The notes beneath the pieces are model-generated. The model made no database searches, was not told where the DNA came from, and saw nothing but the letters and a program-made list of their open reading frames with translations. From JAFALX01 sp050734185 (GTDB lineage: Bacteria > Chloroflexota > Dormibacteria > Aeolococcales > Aeolococcaceae), in assembly GCA_050734185.1 (NCBI GenBank), contig JBOHUE010000177.1, positions 1 through 6,056 on the forward strand: a stretch of 6,056 bases of DNA. Direction: 5' to 3'. Shown in pieces: positions 1-5,576 of this stretch (its first letter is position 1; each line of letters starts with the position of its first letter). The position numbers were made by a program, and so were the translations under genes.

Positions 1-26
1 CCGCTGCGGCGCGCGCCAGCGCGTCA

Positions 27-42
27 CGCCGGAATGCCGGCG
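27..42 (-). other. Small perfect hairpin downstream of rdgB
   Basis: On the minus strand CGCCGG, a CATT tetraloop and CCGGCG form a perfect 6-bp GC-only stem. No T-run follows; the next bases are GTG-ACGCGC-rich. It is therefore a poor intrinsic terminator, although a factor-dependent or attenuating role is possible. In DNA this rich in G and C such short inverted repeats also occur by chance. It is noted because it lies exactly between the Shine-Dalgarno-like run at 44-50 and the possible GTG at 27-25. Confidence 0.35.
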
Positions 43-43
43 A

Positions 44-50
44 CTCCTCC
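44..50 (-). promoter_or_regulatory. Shine-Dalgarno-like run after rdgB
   Basis: The minus strand reads GGAGGAG four bases after the rdgB stop codon. This is a near-perfect anti-16S match and suggests that another gene of the same operon starts just downstream. The first plausible start codon is a GTG at 27-25, 16 nt away, with a 6-bp hairpin between the two. An ATT at the ideal distance reaches a stop after two more codons. Only nine codons of the GTG frame are inside the window, so no product can be named. Confidence 0.4.
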
Positions 51-54
51 GAGG

Positions 55-684
55 TCACGGGACCTCCGGCGGCGTGAGCACACGAGATTCGGCAAGACGC
101 GCCAGCGCGCGGACGCGATGCGAGACGCGGTCCTTGGCCTCGTCGGACGCCTCGCCGAAGGTGACCCCGAGGTCGGCGGACAGGAACGACGGGTCGTAGC
201 CGAATCCGGCGTCGCCGCGAGGTTCGACCAGCGTGCCGAGGGTGATGCCGTGGGCCGTCACCGGCTCCGCGCCGGGGGCGACGAACGCGACCACGCACAC
301 GTAACGGCAGCGGCGGTCGTCCGGCGTGCGCAGGGCCACCTCATCGAGGAGGCCACGGAGGCGGTCCGCGTCGGTGGCGTCGGGTCCCATCCAGCGAGCC
401 GACTGCGGCCCGGGCCAGCCGCGCAGCGCGTCGACCTCTATGCCGCTGTCGTCGGCGAGCGCGGCGGAGCCGGTGGCGCCGGCCACAGCGAGCGCCTTGG
501 CGATGGCGTTCTCGGTGTAACCGGGGCCCGGCTCCTCGAGATCACCCGGGACCCCGGCATCGTCGAGCGAGCGCAGCCGCCACGCGGAGCCCGCGAGCAG
601 CCGGGAGAACTCGCGCATCTTGCCCGGGTTGCGAGTGGCCACCACGAGCCGCGGGGCGGCGACAGCGTCCCGGATGCGGCTCAT
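55..684 (-). CDS. rdgB: Non-canonical purine NTP pyrophosphatase, RdgB/HAM1 family
   Basis: This cytoplasmic enzyme hydrolyses dITP, dXTP, ITP and XTP to monophosphates plus pyrophosphate, keeping deaminated purines out of DNA and RNA. The 209-residue product has all family blocks in order: VVATRNPGKMREF (14-26) with the T-x-x-N-x-x-K nucleotide-binding motif, YTENAIAKA (56-64), ADDSGIEVDAL (77-87) with the catalytic aspartate in DDSG, the purine-binding GFGYDPSFL (160-168) and DRVSHRVRAL (185-194), where SHR is the conserved base-recognition triad. The start is the ATG at 684-682, which overlaps the rph TGA as ATGA. The frame stays open far upstream within rph, but only this methionine gives a family-like N-terminus. 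A GGGAGG run lies 16 nt upstream, too far to be an ideal ribosome-binding site, so coupling to rph is likely. RNase PH and this enzyme are neighbours, or even fused, in many bacteria. Confidence 0.97.
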   Translation of the reverse strand: MSRIRDAVAAPRLVVATRNPGKMREFSRLLAGSAWRLRSLDDAGVPGDLEEPGPGYTENAIAKALAVAGATGSAALADDSGIEVDALRGWPGPQSARWMGPDATDADRLRGLLDEVALRTPDDRRCRYVCVVAFVAPGAEPVTAHGITLGTLVEPRGDAGFGYDPSFLSADLGVTFGEASDEAKDRVSHRVRALARLAESRVLTPPEVP

Positions 685-1403
685 CCGGGGGCGGCCAGCG
701 CCTCCCGCTGCGCCGCGAAGAGCGTCTGCATGCCGGAACCCGCGAGCTCCAGCATCTGATCTATCTCGGCGCGGGAGAACGGCTCCTGCTCCGCCGAACC
801 CTGAAGCTCTATGAATCTGCCATCTCCGGCAGCAACACAGTTCATGTCGGTCTGCGCCGCCGAGTCCTCGAGGTATGCGAGGTCGAGCCGCGCCTCGCCG
901 GCGACGATGCCCGCGCTCACCGCGGCCACCTGCCAGCGCAACGGGTCGGCGCGAAGCACGCCGGCTTCCCGCATGCGATTGATGGCGAGCGCGAGCGCCA
1001 CGTAGCCGCCGGTGATCGACGCGGTGCGCGTCCCCCCGTCGGCGACGAACACGTCGCAGTCGATGACGATGGTGCGTTCCCCGATCCCGTCGAGGCTGAG
1101 CGCGGCGCGCAGGCTGCGCCCGATCAGCCGCTGGATCTCCTGCACGCGGCCGTCGACGCGTCCGCGCCGGCCGTCGCGCTCCGTGCGCGTCTGCGTGCTG
1201 CGCGGCAGCATCGAGTATTCCGCGGTGAGCCAGCCCCGCCCGGTGCCCTTGCGCCACTGGGGGATGCGCTCCTCGACGCTCGCTGCGCACAGCACCCTTG
1301 TCTCGCCCATCGTGATGAACGCGCTGCCCTCGGCATACGGCAGCACGTGCAGCTCGATCGCCACCGGGCGCATCTCGTCGTTGGCGCGGCCATCTGGACG
1401 CAT
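681..1403 (-). CDS. rph: Ribonuclease PH
   Basis: RNase PH is a hexameric phosphorolytic 3'-to-5' exoribonuclease that trims tRNA precursors, using phosphate to release nucleoside diphosphates. From the ATG at 1403 the protein is 240 residues, the usual length. Landmarks are MRPDGRANDEMRPV (1-14), RKGTGRGWLTAEYSMLPRST (51-70), GRVQEIQRLIGRSLRA (85-100), IDCDVFVADGGTRTASITG (114-132) and LDLAYLEDSAAQTDMN (173-188). With this start, the phosphate-binding arginines fall at R86 and R126, exactly the canonical numbering of characterised RNase PH proteins, and D180 and D186 match the metal-site aspartates. That supports the ATG at 1403 over an in-frame GTG at 1415, which would add MHRL and begin four bases after the tatC stop. 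Neither start has a clear Shine-Dalgarno, so translation probably depends on ribosomes finishing tatC. Its TGA forms an ATGA overlap with rdgB. The full catalytic set is present and nothing looks degraded. Confidence 0.97.
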   Translation of the reverse strand: MRPDGRANDEMRPVAIELHVLPYAEGSAFITMGETRVLCAASVEERIPQWRKGTGRGWLTAEYSMLPRSTQTRTERDGRRGRVDGRVQEIQRLIGRSLRAALSLDGIGERTIVIDCDVFVADGGTRTASITGGYVALALAINRMREAGVLRADPLRWQVAAVSAGIVAGEARLDLAYLEDSAAQTDMNCVAAGDGRFIELQGSAEQEPFSRAEIDQMLELAGSGMQTLFAAQREALAAPG

Positions 1404-1419
1404 CAGCCGGTGCACCGTG

Positions 1420-2163
1420 TCATCGATGCATGAGCTTCGACAGCACGAGAATCGACACCTCGTACAGCAGGATCAACGGAATCGCGAGCGCGGTCGGCGT
1501 GAACGGATCCGCGCCCGGTGTGACGATCGCGGCCGCGGCGATGATCAGCACGATGGCGACGCGGCGCTTCTGTCGCAGCCATTGTGAGGAGATGATGCGC
1601 ATCGCTCCGAGCAGCACCAGCACCACCGGCAGCTCGAACGTGACGCCGAAGATCACGACCAGCAGGAGGAAGAAGCTCAGATACTGGTTGATGTCGGGGA
1701 AATAGACGGCGTTGCCGCCGAGAAAGCCGGCAAGGAACCCGAGCCCAAGCGGCATGACGAAGTACGCGAACGCTCCGCCGACTCCGAACAGCAGGATCGC
1801 CGACCCGATGAATGGCCCAGCGAACCTCCGTTCCACCGGTCGCAGCCCTGGGGATACGAACGACCACACCTGCCAGACAATCACCGGCAGCGCCAGGATG
1901 AAGCCGACAATCGACGCCACCTTGATCGGCACCGAGAGGCCCTCGGTGGGGCTGGTGAAGATCGCTGTGTTGACGATGGTGTGCAGGTGGCTGAGCACAA
2001 GGCGCAGCGGACGCAGCAGCGCGTCGAGCACGTACCCGTTGAAGATGAACGCGAGGATCGTCCCGGCCAGCCACGCACCCAGCGAGATGATGAGGACGCG
2101 GCGCAACTCCGTGAGGTGCTCGACGACCGTCATGCGGCGCTCGTCGTTGGCTACACCCTGCAC
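1420..2163 (-). CDS. tatC: Twin-arginine translocase receptor subunit TatC
   Basis: TatC is the polytopic membrane receptor that binds the twin-arginine signal peptide and organises TatA. The 247 residues are a normal length. Six hydrophobic segments can be traced at about 24-44, 76-104, 116-137, 159-185, 198-213 and 221-241. Conserved elements are the cytoplasmic N-terminal VEHLTELRR (14-22; E19 and R21 match the E. coli signal-peptide contacts E15 and R17), FTSPTE (69-74), QVWSFVSPGL (98-107) and VERR (110-113; E111 matches E. coli E103). TFELPV (175-180; E177) and VTPGADPFT (214-222; D219) are the equivalents of E. coli E170 and D211. The start is a GTG at 2163-2161, chosen because GAGGAG lies four bases upstream (2173-2168) and because NDERRMTVVEHL is the usual N-terminus; an internal ATG at 2133 would drop ten residues. 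Its TGA lies 16 nt before the preferred rph start. Confidence 0.97.
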   Translation of the reverse strand: MQGVANDERRMTVVEHLTELRRVLIISLGAWLAGTILAFIFNGYVLDALLRPLRLVLSHLHTIVNTAIFTSPTEGLSVPIKVASIVGFILALPVIVWQVWSFVSPGLRPVERRFAGPFIGSAILLFGVGGAFAYFVMPLGLGFLAGFLGGNAVYFPDINQYLSFFLLLVVIFGVTFELPVVLVLLGAMRIISSQWLRQKRRVAIVLIIAAAAIVTPGADPFTPTALAIPLILLYEVSILVLSKLMHR

Positions 2164-2167
2164 GGCG

Positions 2168-2173
2168 CTCCTC
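2168..2173 (-). promoter_or_regulatory. Shine-Dalgarno sequence of tatC
   Basis: The minus strand reads GAGGAG, then CGCC, then the GTG start of tatC. It is the clearest ribosome-binding site in the window and decides the GTG at 2163 over the internal ATG at 2133. The tatA-tatC gap is also the largest between two genes here (35 nt), so tatC appears to initiate independently rather than by coupling. The gap begins with GGCGC and ends with GCGCC on the minus strand, which could pair as a weak 5-bp stem around the site and touch its last G. Confidence 0.7.
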
Positions 2174-2198
2174 GGCTGACGACGGGCCCGGCCGCGCC

Positions 2199-2474
2199 TC
2201 AGCGCGAGACCGGCGTCTGCTGTGTGGGATCGCTGACCGGTTGTGCAGCGTTGCCGGGCTGCTCGGGCGCGCTCGGCGTCGCGGGCGGTATCTCCTGCTT
2301 GGGCTCGGCGGTCGCGCTCTTGAAGGCATCGGTGGTTTCAGTCGATGCTTTCCTGAACTCGCGAATCGCACGACCCAGGCCGTGACCCACGTCCGGGAGC
2401 TTTCCCGGCCCCCAGATGATCAGCACGACCACCAGGAGGATCAGCAGGATGTACCAGTGCTCGAAGATCTGCAT
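2199..2474 (-). CDS. tatA: Twin-arginine translocase pore-forming subunit TatA
   Basis: TatA oligomerises at the TatC receptor to let folded twin-arginine proteins cross the cytoplasmic membrane. The 91-residue product has the family layout: a short N-terminus, one hydrophobic helix (about 7-21), a hinge WGPGKLPDVG (21-30), an amphipathic helix ending in LGRAIREFRKA (33-43), then an unstructured tail rich in Pro, Gln, Thr and Ala (about 55-90). The hinge and the REFRKA end are diagnostic. The polar residue that follows the tryptophan in many TatA and TatB proteins (Gln8 in E. coli TatA) is Tyr8 here, and the acidic residue is E5 instead; see findings. The ATG at 2474-2472 places the helix at the right distance from the N-terminus; the ribosome-binding site is weak. 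It sits 15 nt after hemL and 35 nt before tatC. No second TatA-like gene (tatB) is present here, so this single protein may serve both roles, as in minimal TatA-TatC systems, unless tatB lies elsewhere. Confidence 0.95.
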   Translation of the reverse strand: MQIFEHWYILLILLVVVLIIWGPGKLPDVGHGLGRAIREFRKASTETTDAFKSATAEPKQEIPPATPSAPEQPGNAAQPVSDPTQQTPVSR

Positions 2475-2489
2475 GTGATCGCCAGTCTA

Positions 2490-3806
2490 TCACCGGGTCG
2501 CGGCAGCATCCCGAGGCAGCGCTGAGAGTCCGCGGAGCCCCGCGGCGAACGCGCCGACGGTGCGATCGACGTCCGTTTCGGTGTGCGCGATGCTCAGGAA
2601 CCCGGCTTCGAACTGGGACGGCGGCCACAGCACTCCCGCCCCCAGCCAGCCGCGGTGCAGCGCAGCGAAAGCGTCCCGGTCGGCGGCACGCGCGCCCGCG
2701 AGGTCGGTCACCGCTTCCACACCCAGGAACGGTGTGACCATGCTCCCGACCCGGTTGACCGTCCCGACGATGCCGCAGTCGTCGAGCGCGGCGTCGAAGC
2801 CCGCCTCCATCCGCCGCCCGAGGCCCTCGAGCCGCGCGTATGCGGCGCCGTCGCGGAGCTCGGTGAGGACGGCAGACCCGGCGGCCATCGCCAGCGGGCT
2901 ACCGGACAGCGTCCCCGCCTGATAGACGGGCCCCGCCGGCGCCACGAGATCCATCAGGTCGCGCCTCCCGCCGTACGCTCCGACGGGGAGTCCCCCACCG
3001 ATGACCTTGCCCAAGCAGGTGAGGTCGGGTCGGACCGCGAACAGTTCCTGCGCGCCGCCGTACGCGACGCGAAAGCCGCTCATCACCTCATCGAAGATGA
3101 GCAGCGCACCGTTAGCGCTGGTCGCCCGACGCAGCCCGTCGAGAAAGCCGGCTGCAGGAGGGACGCATCCCATGTTGCCGGCGACGGGCTCCACCACGAC
3201 TGCCGCCACGTGCTGACCGCGGAGCGCGAAGAACTCGTCGACCCCACTGGAATCGTTGTACGGGAGGACCGCGGTCGTGGCCACCGCGCCGGCGGGAACG
3301 CCTGGCGAGCCGGGAATGCCCAGCATCTCCACACCGGAACCGGCCTCGACGAGCACCACGTCGGCGTGCCCGTGGTAGCCGCCGGCGAACTTCACGATCA
3401 GGTCGCGGCCGGTGGCGGCGCGGGCGAGCCTCACCGCCGACATGACCGCCTCGGTGCCGGAGTTGACGAACCGGACCACGTCGATTGACGCCACCGCCGC
3501 GACGATCCGTTCCGCCAGGGCCACCTCCACCTCGGTCGTGGACCCGAATGCGACTCCCCGCTCGAGCTGCGCGCGCAGAGCTTCGACGACCGCGGGCGGG
3601 TTGTGCCCAAGGATGTGTGGGCCGTAGGCAAGCACGTGGTCGATGTAGCGGCGGCCGTCCGCGTCCACGACGTGGGCACCGGCGCCCGAGGCGATGACCG
3701 GCGGCTCCCCGCCGACCGCGGTGAACGCGCGCACAGGGCTGGAGACGCCACCCGGCATGACGCGGAGCGCCCGCTCGAAGAGCGCGCGGTCCGCGTCGCC
3801 GGTCAC
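2490..3806 (-). CDS. hemL: Glutamate-1-semialdehyde 2,1-aminomutase
   Basis: HemL is a PLP- or PMP-dependent class III aminotransferase-fold enzyme that converts glutamate-1-semialdehyde into 5-aminolevulinate, the last step of the C5 route from glutamyl-tRNA. At 438 residues it is slightly longer than the usual 425-430. Visible landmarks are the N-terminal MPGGVSSPVRAF (17-28), YGPHILGHNPP (61-71), the cofactor phosphate loop NSGTEA (115-120), GGYHGHAD (142-149), DEVMSGFR (239-246) with D239 for the pyridine nitrogen, and LGKVIGGGLPVGAYGG (265-280) with K267 as the Schiff-base lysine. QAGTLSGSPLAMAAG (296-310) is the HemL signature that separates it from ornithine and acetylornithine aminotransferases. 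The start is a GTG at 3806-3804 in a GTGA overlap with the cyclophilin stop; only a weak purine run precedes it, so translational coupling is likely. tatA begins 15 nt after its TGA. Its presence shows that the organism does not depend on glycine-succinyl-CoA ALA synthase. Its substrate-producing partner hemA is not in the window and may lie further upstream. Confidence 0.98.
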   Translation of the reverse strand: MTGDADRALFERALRVMPGGVSSPVRAFTAVGGEPPVIASGAGAHVVDADGRRYIDHVLAYGPHILGHNPPAVVEALRAQLERGVAFGSTTEVEVALAERIVAAVASIDVVRFVNSGTEAVMSAVRLARAATGRDLIVKFAGGYHGHADVVLVEAGSGVEMLGIPGSPGVPAGAVATTAVLPYNDSSGVDEFFALRGQHVAAVVVEPVAGNMGCVPPAAGFLDGLRRATSANGALLIFDEVMSGFRVAYGGAQELFAVRPDLTCLGKVIGGGLPVGAYGGRRDLMDLVAPAGPVYQAGTLSGSPLAMAAGSAVLTELRDGAAYARLEGLGRRMEAGFDAALDDCGIVGTVNRVGSMVTPFLGVEAVTDLAGARAADRDAFAALHRGWLGAGVLWPPSQFEAGFLSIAHTETDVDRTVGAFAAGLRGLSALPRDAAATR

Positions 3807-4573
3807 TGCGACTCGGCGACCGTTACCGTCTGCATGACGTCGCCCTGCTGGGTCTGGGTCACCACGTCCATCCCCGACTCCACCTTCCCGAAGAGGTTGT
3901 AGAGGTTCTGCAGCTGCTGCGTGTCGTCAGCGCTGCAGATGAAGAACTGCGAGCCGTTGGTGTTTTGGCCACTGTTGGCCATGGCCACGCACCCGGCGGC
4001 GTACTTCTCCTGCACCGGCTCGTCGTTGAACTTGAAGCCGGGGCCGCCCTGACCGCACGTGCCCGACGGTGACGCCGGCGCCGCGGGGACGTTGCCGATG
4101 CACGAGGGGTCGCCGCCCTGGACCACGAATCCCGACACCACGCGGTGGAAGGGAACGCCGTCGTAATAGTGATTGCGGGCCAGCGTGACGAACACGTTGA
4201 CCGTCTGCGGCGCCAGGTTCGGTTGCAGGCAGAGCACGATCTTTCCTCTGGGGGTCGTGATCGTCACCTGATAGAGCTTGGTCAGGTCGATGCTCATCCC
4301 CGGCACGTTCGCGTACGTGTGCACGCTGGACGGCGCGCCCAGCGGTTGCAGCGCGGGGCCGAAGCTCGCCGTGGAGCAGTCGGCGTAGGGCACCGGTGTG
4401 CCCGAAGGAGTCGGGCTCGCTACAGCGGCCGTGGGCGTAGCCGCCGTGCCGCGATTGACACCGGTGTTCGAGGCGTGATTGAAACCGATCACGATGGCGA
4501 CGAGCGCAGCGACCATCACGGCACCAGCAGCGACCAGCAGGGGAACGTTGCGTGTGGTCTTCGGGTCCGCCAT
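3803..4573 (-). CDS. Membrane-anchored cyclophilin-type peptidyl-prolyl cis-trans isomerase
   Basis: The product should catalyse cis-trans isomerisation of Xaa-Pro bonds on the outer face of the cytoplasmic membrane, assisting folding of exported proteins. A short tail with K5 and R8 precedes one hydrophobic helix (about 11-31), giving an N-in/C-out topology; there is no lipobox. A Thr/Ala/Pro/Ser-rich linker (about 34-62) leads to a spacer and the cyclophilin domain (about 101-253). Domain landmarks are ITTPRGKIVLCL (105-116), APQTVNVFVTLA (121-132), the active-site block FHRVVSGFVVQGGDP (142-156; R144, F149 and Q152 match the catalytic Arg, Phe and Gln), MANSGQNTNGSQFFI (198-212) and LFGKVESGMDVV (228-239). 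Six cysteines (66, 115, 158, 173, 195, 213) all lie beyond the membrane helix. A loop between GGDP and GGPGFKFNDE is about 20 residues and carries C158 and C173 near its ends, whereas this loop is usually only a few residues. The ATG lies inside the hemB stop, with a GAGGA run 11-12 nt upstream. Its TGA overlaps the hemL GTG. It resembles mycobacterial PpiB in architecture. The client proteins are unknown. Confidence 0.95.
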   Translation of the reverse strand: MADPKTTRNVPLLVAAGAVMVAALVAIVIGFNHASNTGVNRGTAATPTAAVASPTPSGTPVPYADCSTASFGPALQPLGAPSSVHTYANVPGMSIDLTKLYQVTITTPRGKIVLCLQPNLAPQTVNVFVTLARNHYYDGVPFHRVVSGFVVQGGDPSCIGNVPAAPASPSGTCGQGGPGFKFNDEPVQEKYAAGCVAMANSGQNTNGSQFFICSADDTQQLQNLYNLFGKVESGMDVVTQTQQGDVMQTVTVAESQ

Positions 4574-5565
4574 CAGCTGCGTGCGTCCTCGGCCAGCCAG
4601 CGCGCGGCGTCGAGCGCGTGGTACGTGATCACAAGATCGGCGCCGGCGCGGCGGATCCCGGTGAGCGTCTCGAGCACCGCGGCTCGCTCATCGAACGCGC
4701 CTGCCGCGGCCGCGTAATGCACCATCGCGTACTCGCCGCTGGTGCAGTAGGCCGCCAGCGGGAGGTCGGACAGGTCGCGCACCCGCGCCACGACGTCGAG
4801 GTACGTGAGCGCGGGCTTCACCATCAGCATGTCGGCGCCTTCCTCGATGTCACGCATGGCTTCGCGCTCGGCTTCGCGCACGTTGGCGACGTCGAGCTGG
4901 TAGTCGCGACGGTCGCCGTCCTGCGGGGCACACTCGGCGGCGTCGCGGAACGGACCGTACATGACGGAGGCGTACTTGGCGCTGTAGCCCAGGATCGCGG
5001 TGTCGTCGAAGCCCGCGGCATCGAGTGCCTCGCGGATCGCGCCCACCTGACCGTCCATCATTCCGCTCGGAGCGATGACGTCGGCGCCCGCCGCGGCCTG
5101 GCTGACGGCCACCCTAGCGTAGCGCTCCAGCGTGGCGTCGTTGTCGACGCGCCCATTCTCGTCGAGCACGCCGCAGTGACCGTGCGCCGTGTACTCGCAG
5201 AGACAGGTGTCGGCGACGAGCACGCAGTCATCACCGAAGCGACGGCGCAGCGAGCGCGTGGTCTGCTGCACCGCGCCCGCGTCGTCCCATGCGGCCGAGC
5301 CCTCGTCGTCCTTGTGCTCGGGGAGCCCGAACAGGAGCACCGCACCGCACCCGGCGTCGAGGCTGCGCTGCACCGTCTCGGACGCCGTGTCGACGGTCTC
5401 GTGCCGGTGACCCGGCAGCGCCGCGATGGGTACCGCAGCCGCCGCGGTCTCGCGGACGAACAGCGGCAGCACCAGGTCGCGCGGCGTCAGCTGCGTTTCG
5501 CGCACCAGCCGGCGCAGCGCCGGGGTGCGACGCAGCCGCCGTCCGCGTTCGAGGGGATATGGCAT
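4573..5565 (-). CDS. hemB: Porphobilinogen synthase (5-aminolevulinate dehydratase), zinc type
   Basis: HemB condenses two 5-aminolevulinate molecules into porphobilinogen, the second committed step of tetrapyrrole synthesis, in the cytoplasm. The 330 residues match the usual family length. The Schiff-base lysines are K197 in YSAKYAS and K250 in LMVKPA. The catalytic zinc triad is complete: C121, C123 and C131 in DTCLCEYTAHGHCG, so this is a zinc-type enzyme, not the aspartate-rich magnesium type. Further landmarks are the N-terminal RLRRTPALRRLVRET, LPLFVRE (33-39), APSGMMDGQV (165-174) and SGEYAM (276-281). Two positions differ from the form I know best: the segment before SGEY is YCT, where E. 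coli has YQV, and TYHA (314-317) stands where a TYFA or YFA is usual; the substrate-binding tyrosine Y315 is kept. The ATG at 5565-5563 begins MPYPLERGRRLRR, right for the family, though no strong Shine-Dalgarno precedes it, which suggests coupling to hemD 11 nt upstream. Its TGA overlaps the cyclophilin ATG by one base (TGATG). Confidence 0.98.
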   Translation of the reverse strand: MPYPLERGRRLRRTPALRRLVRETQLTPRDLVLPLFVRETAAAAVPIAALPGHRHETVDTASETVQRSLDAGCGAVLLFGLPEHKDDEGSAAWDDAGAVQQTTRSLRRRFGDDCVLVADTCLCEYTAHGHCGVLDENGRVDNDATLERYARVAVSQAAAGADVIAPSGMMDGQVGAIREALDAAGFDDTAILGYSAKYASVMYGPFRDAAECAPQDGDRRDYQLDVANVREAEREAMRDIEEGADMLMVKPALTYLDVVARVRDLSDLPLAAYCTSGEYAMVHYAAAAGAFDERAAVLETLTGIRRAGADLVITYHALDAARWLAEDARS

Positions 5566-5576
5566 GCGCGGTGAGC

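Noticed and set aside
34..759. A 241-codon open frame on the plus strand opposite rdgB and the end of rph.
   Set aside because: It covers two well-supported minus-strand genes and crosses their junction. Its composition is typical of GC-driven antisense reading.
685..1290. Upstream in-frame extension of rdgB (202 extra codons).
   Set aside because: The extension is the out-of-phase reading of rph and has no RdgB homology. The family N-terminus begins just after the ATG at 684, so an RNase PH-RdgB fusion is not supported either.
2164..2198. The tatA-tatC gap as a terminator or promoter.
   Set aside because: It contains a GGGCCC palindrome and a weak 5-bp end-to-end pairing but no T-run and no recognisable -10 or -35 boxes; chance pairing is likely in GC-rich DNA.
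1403..2371. A 322-codon minus-strand frame overlapping tatC and the end of tatA in another phase.
   Set aside because: Its sequence is Arg/Ala/Pro-rich without hydrophobic segments, while the tatC frame carries the full family signature over the same bases.
2583..3488. A 301-codon open frame on the plus strand opposite hemL.
   Set aside because: It is a shadow of hemL with low-complexity Arg/Gly/Ala/His composition and no motif.
4552..5574. A 340-codon open frame on the plus strand opposite hemB.
   Set aside because: It lies antisense to a gene with complete catalytic motifs. Its translation is rich in Arg, Gly, Ala and Val with no recognisable domain. Long antisense frames are expected where third codon positions are mostly G or C.
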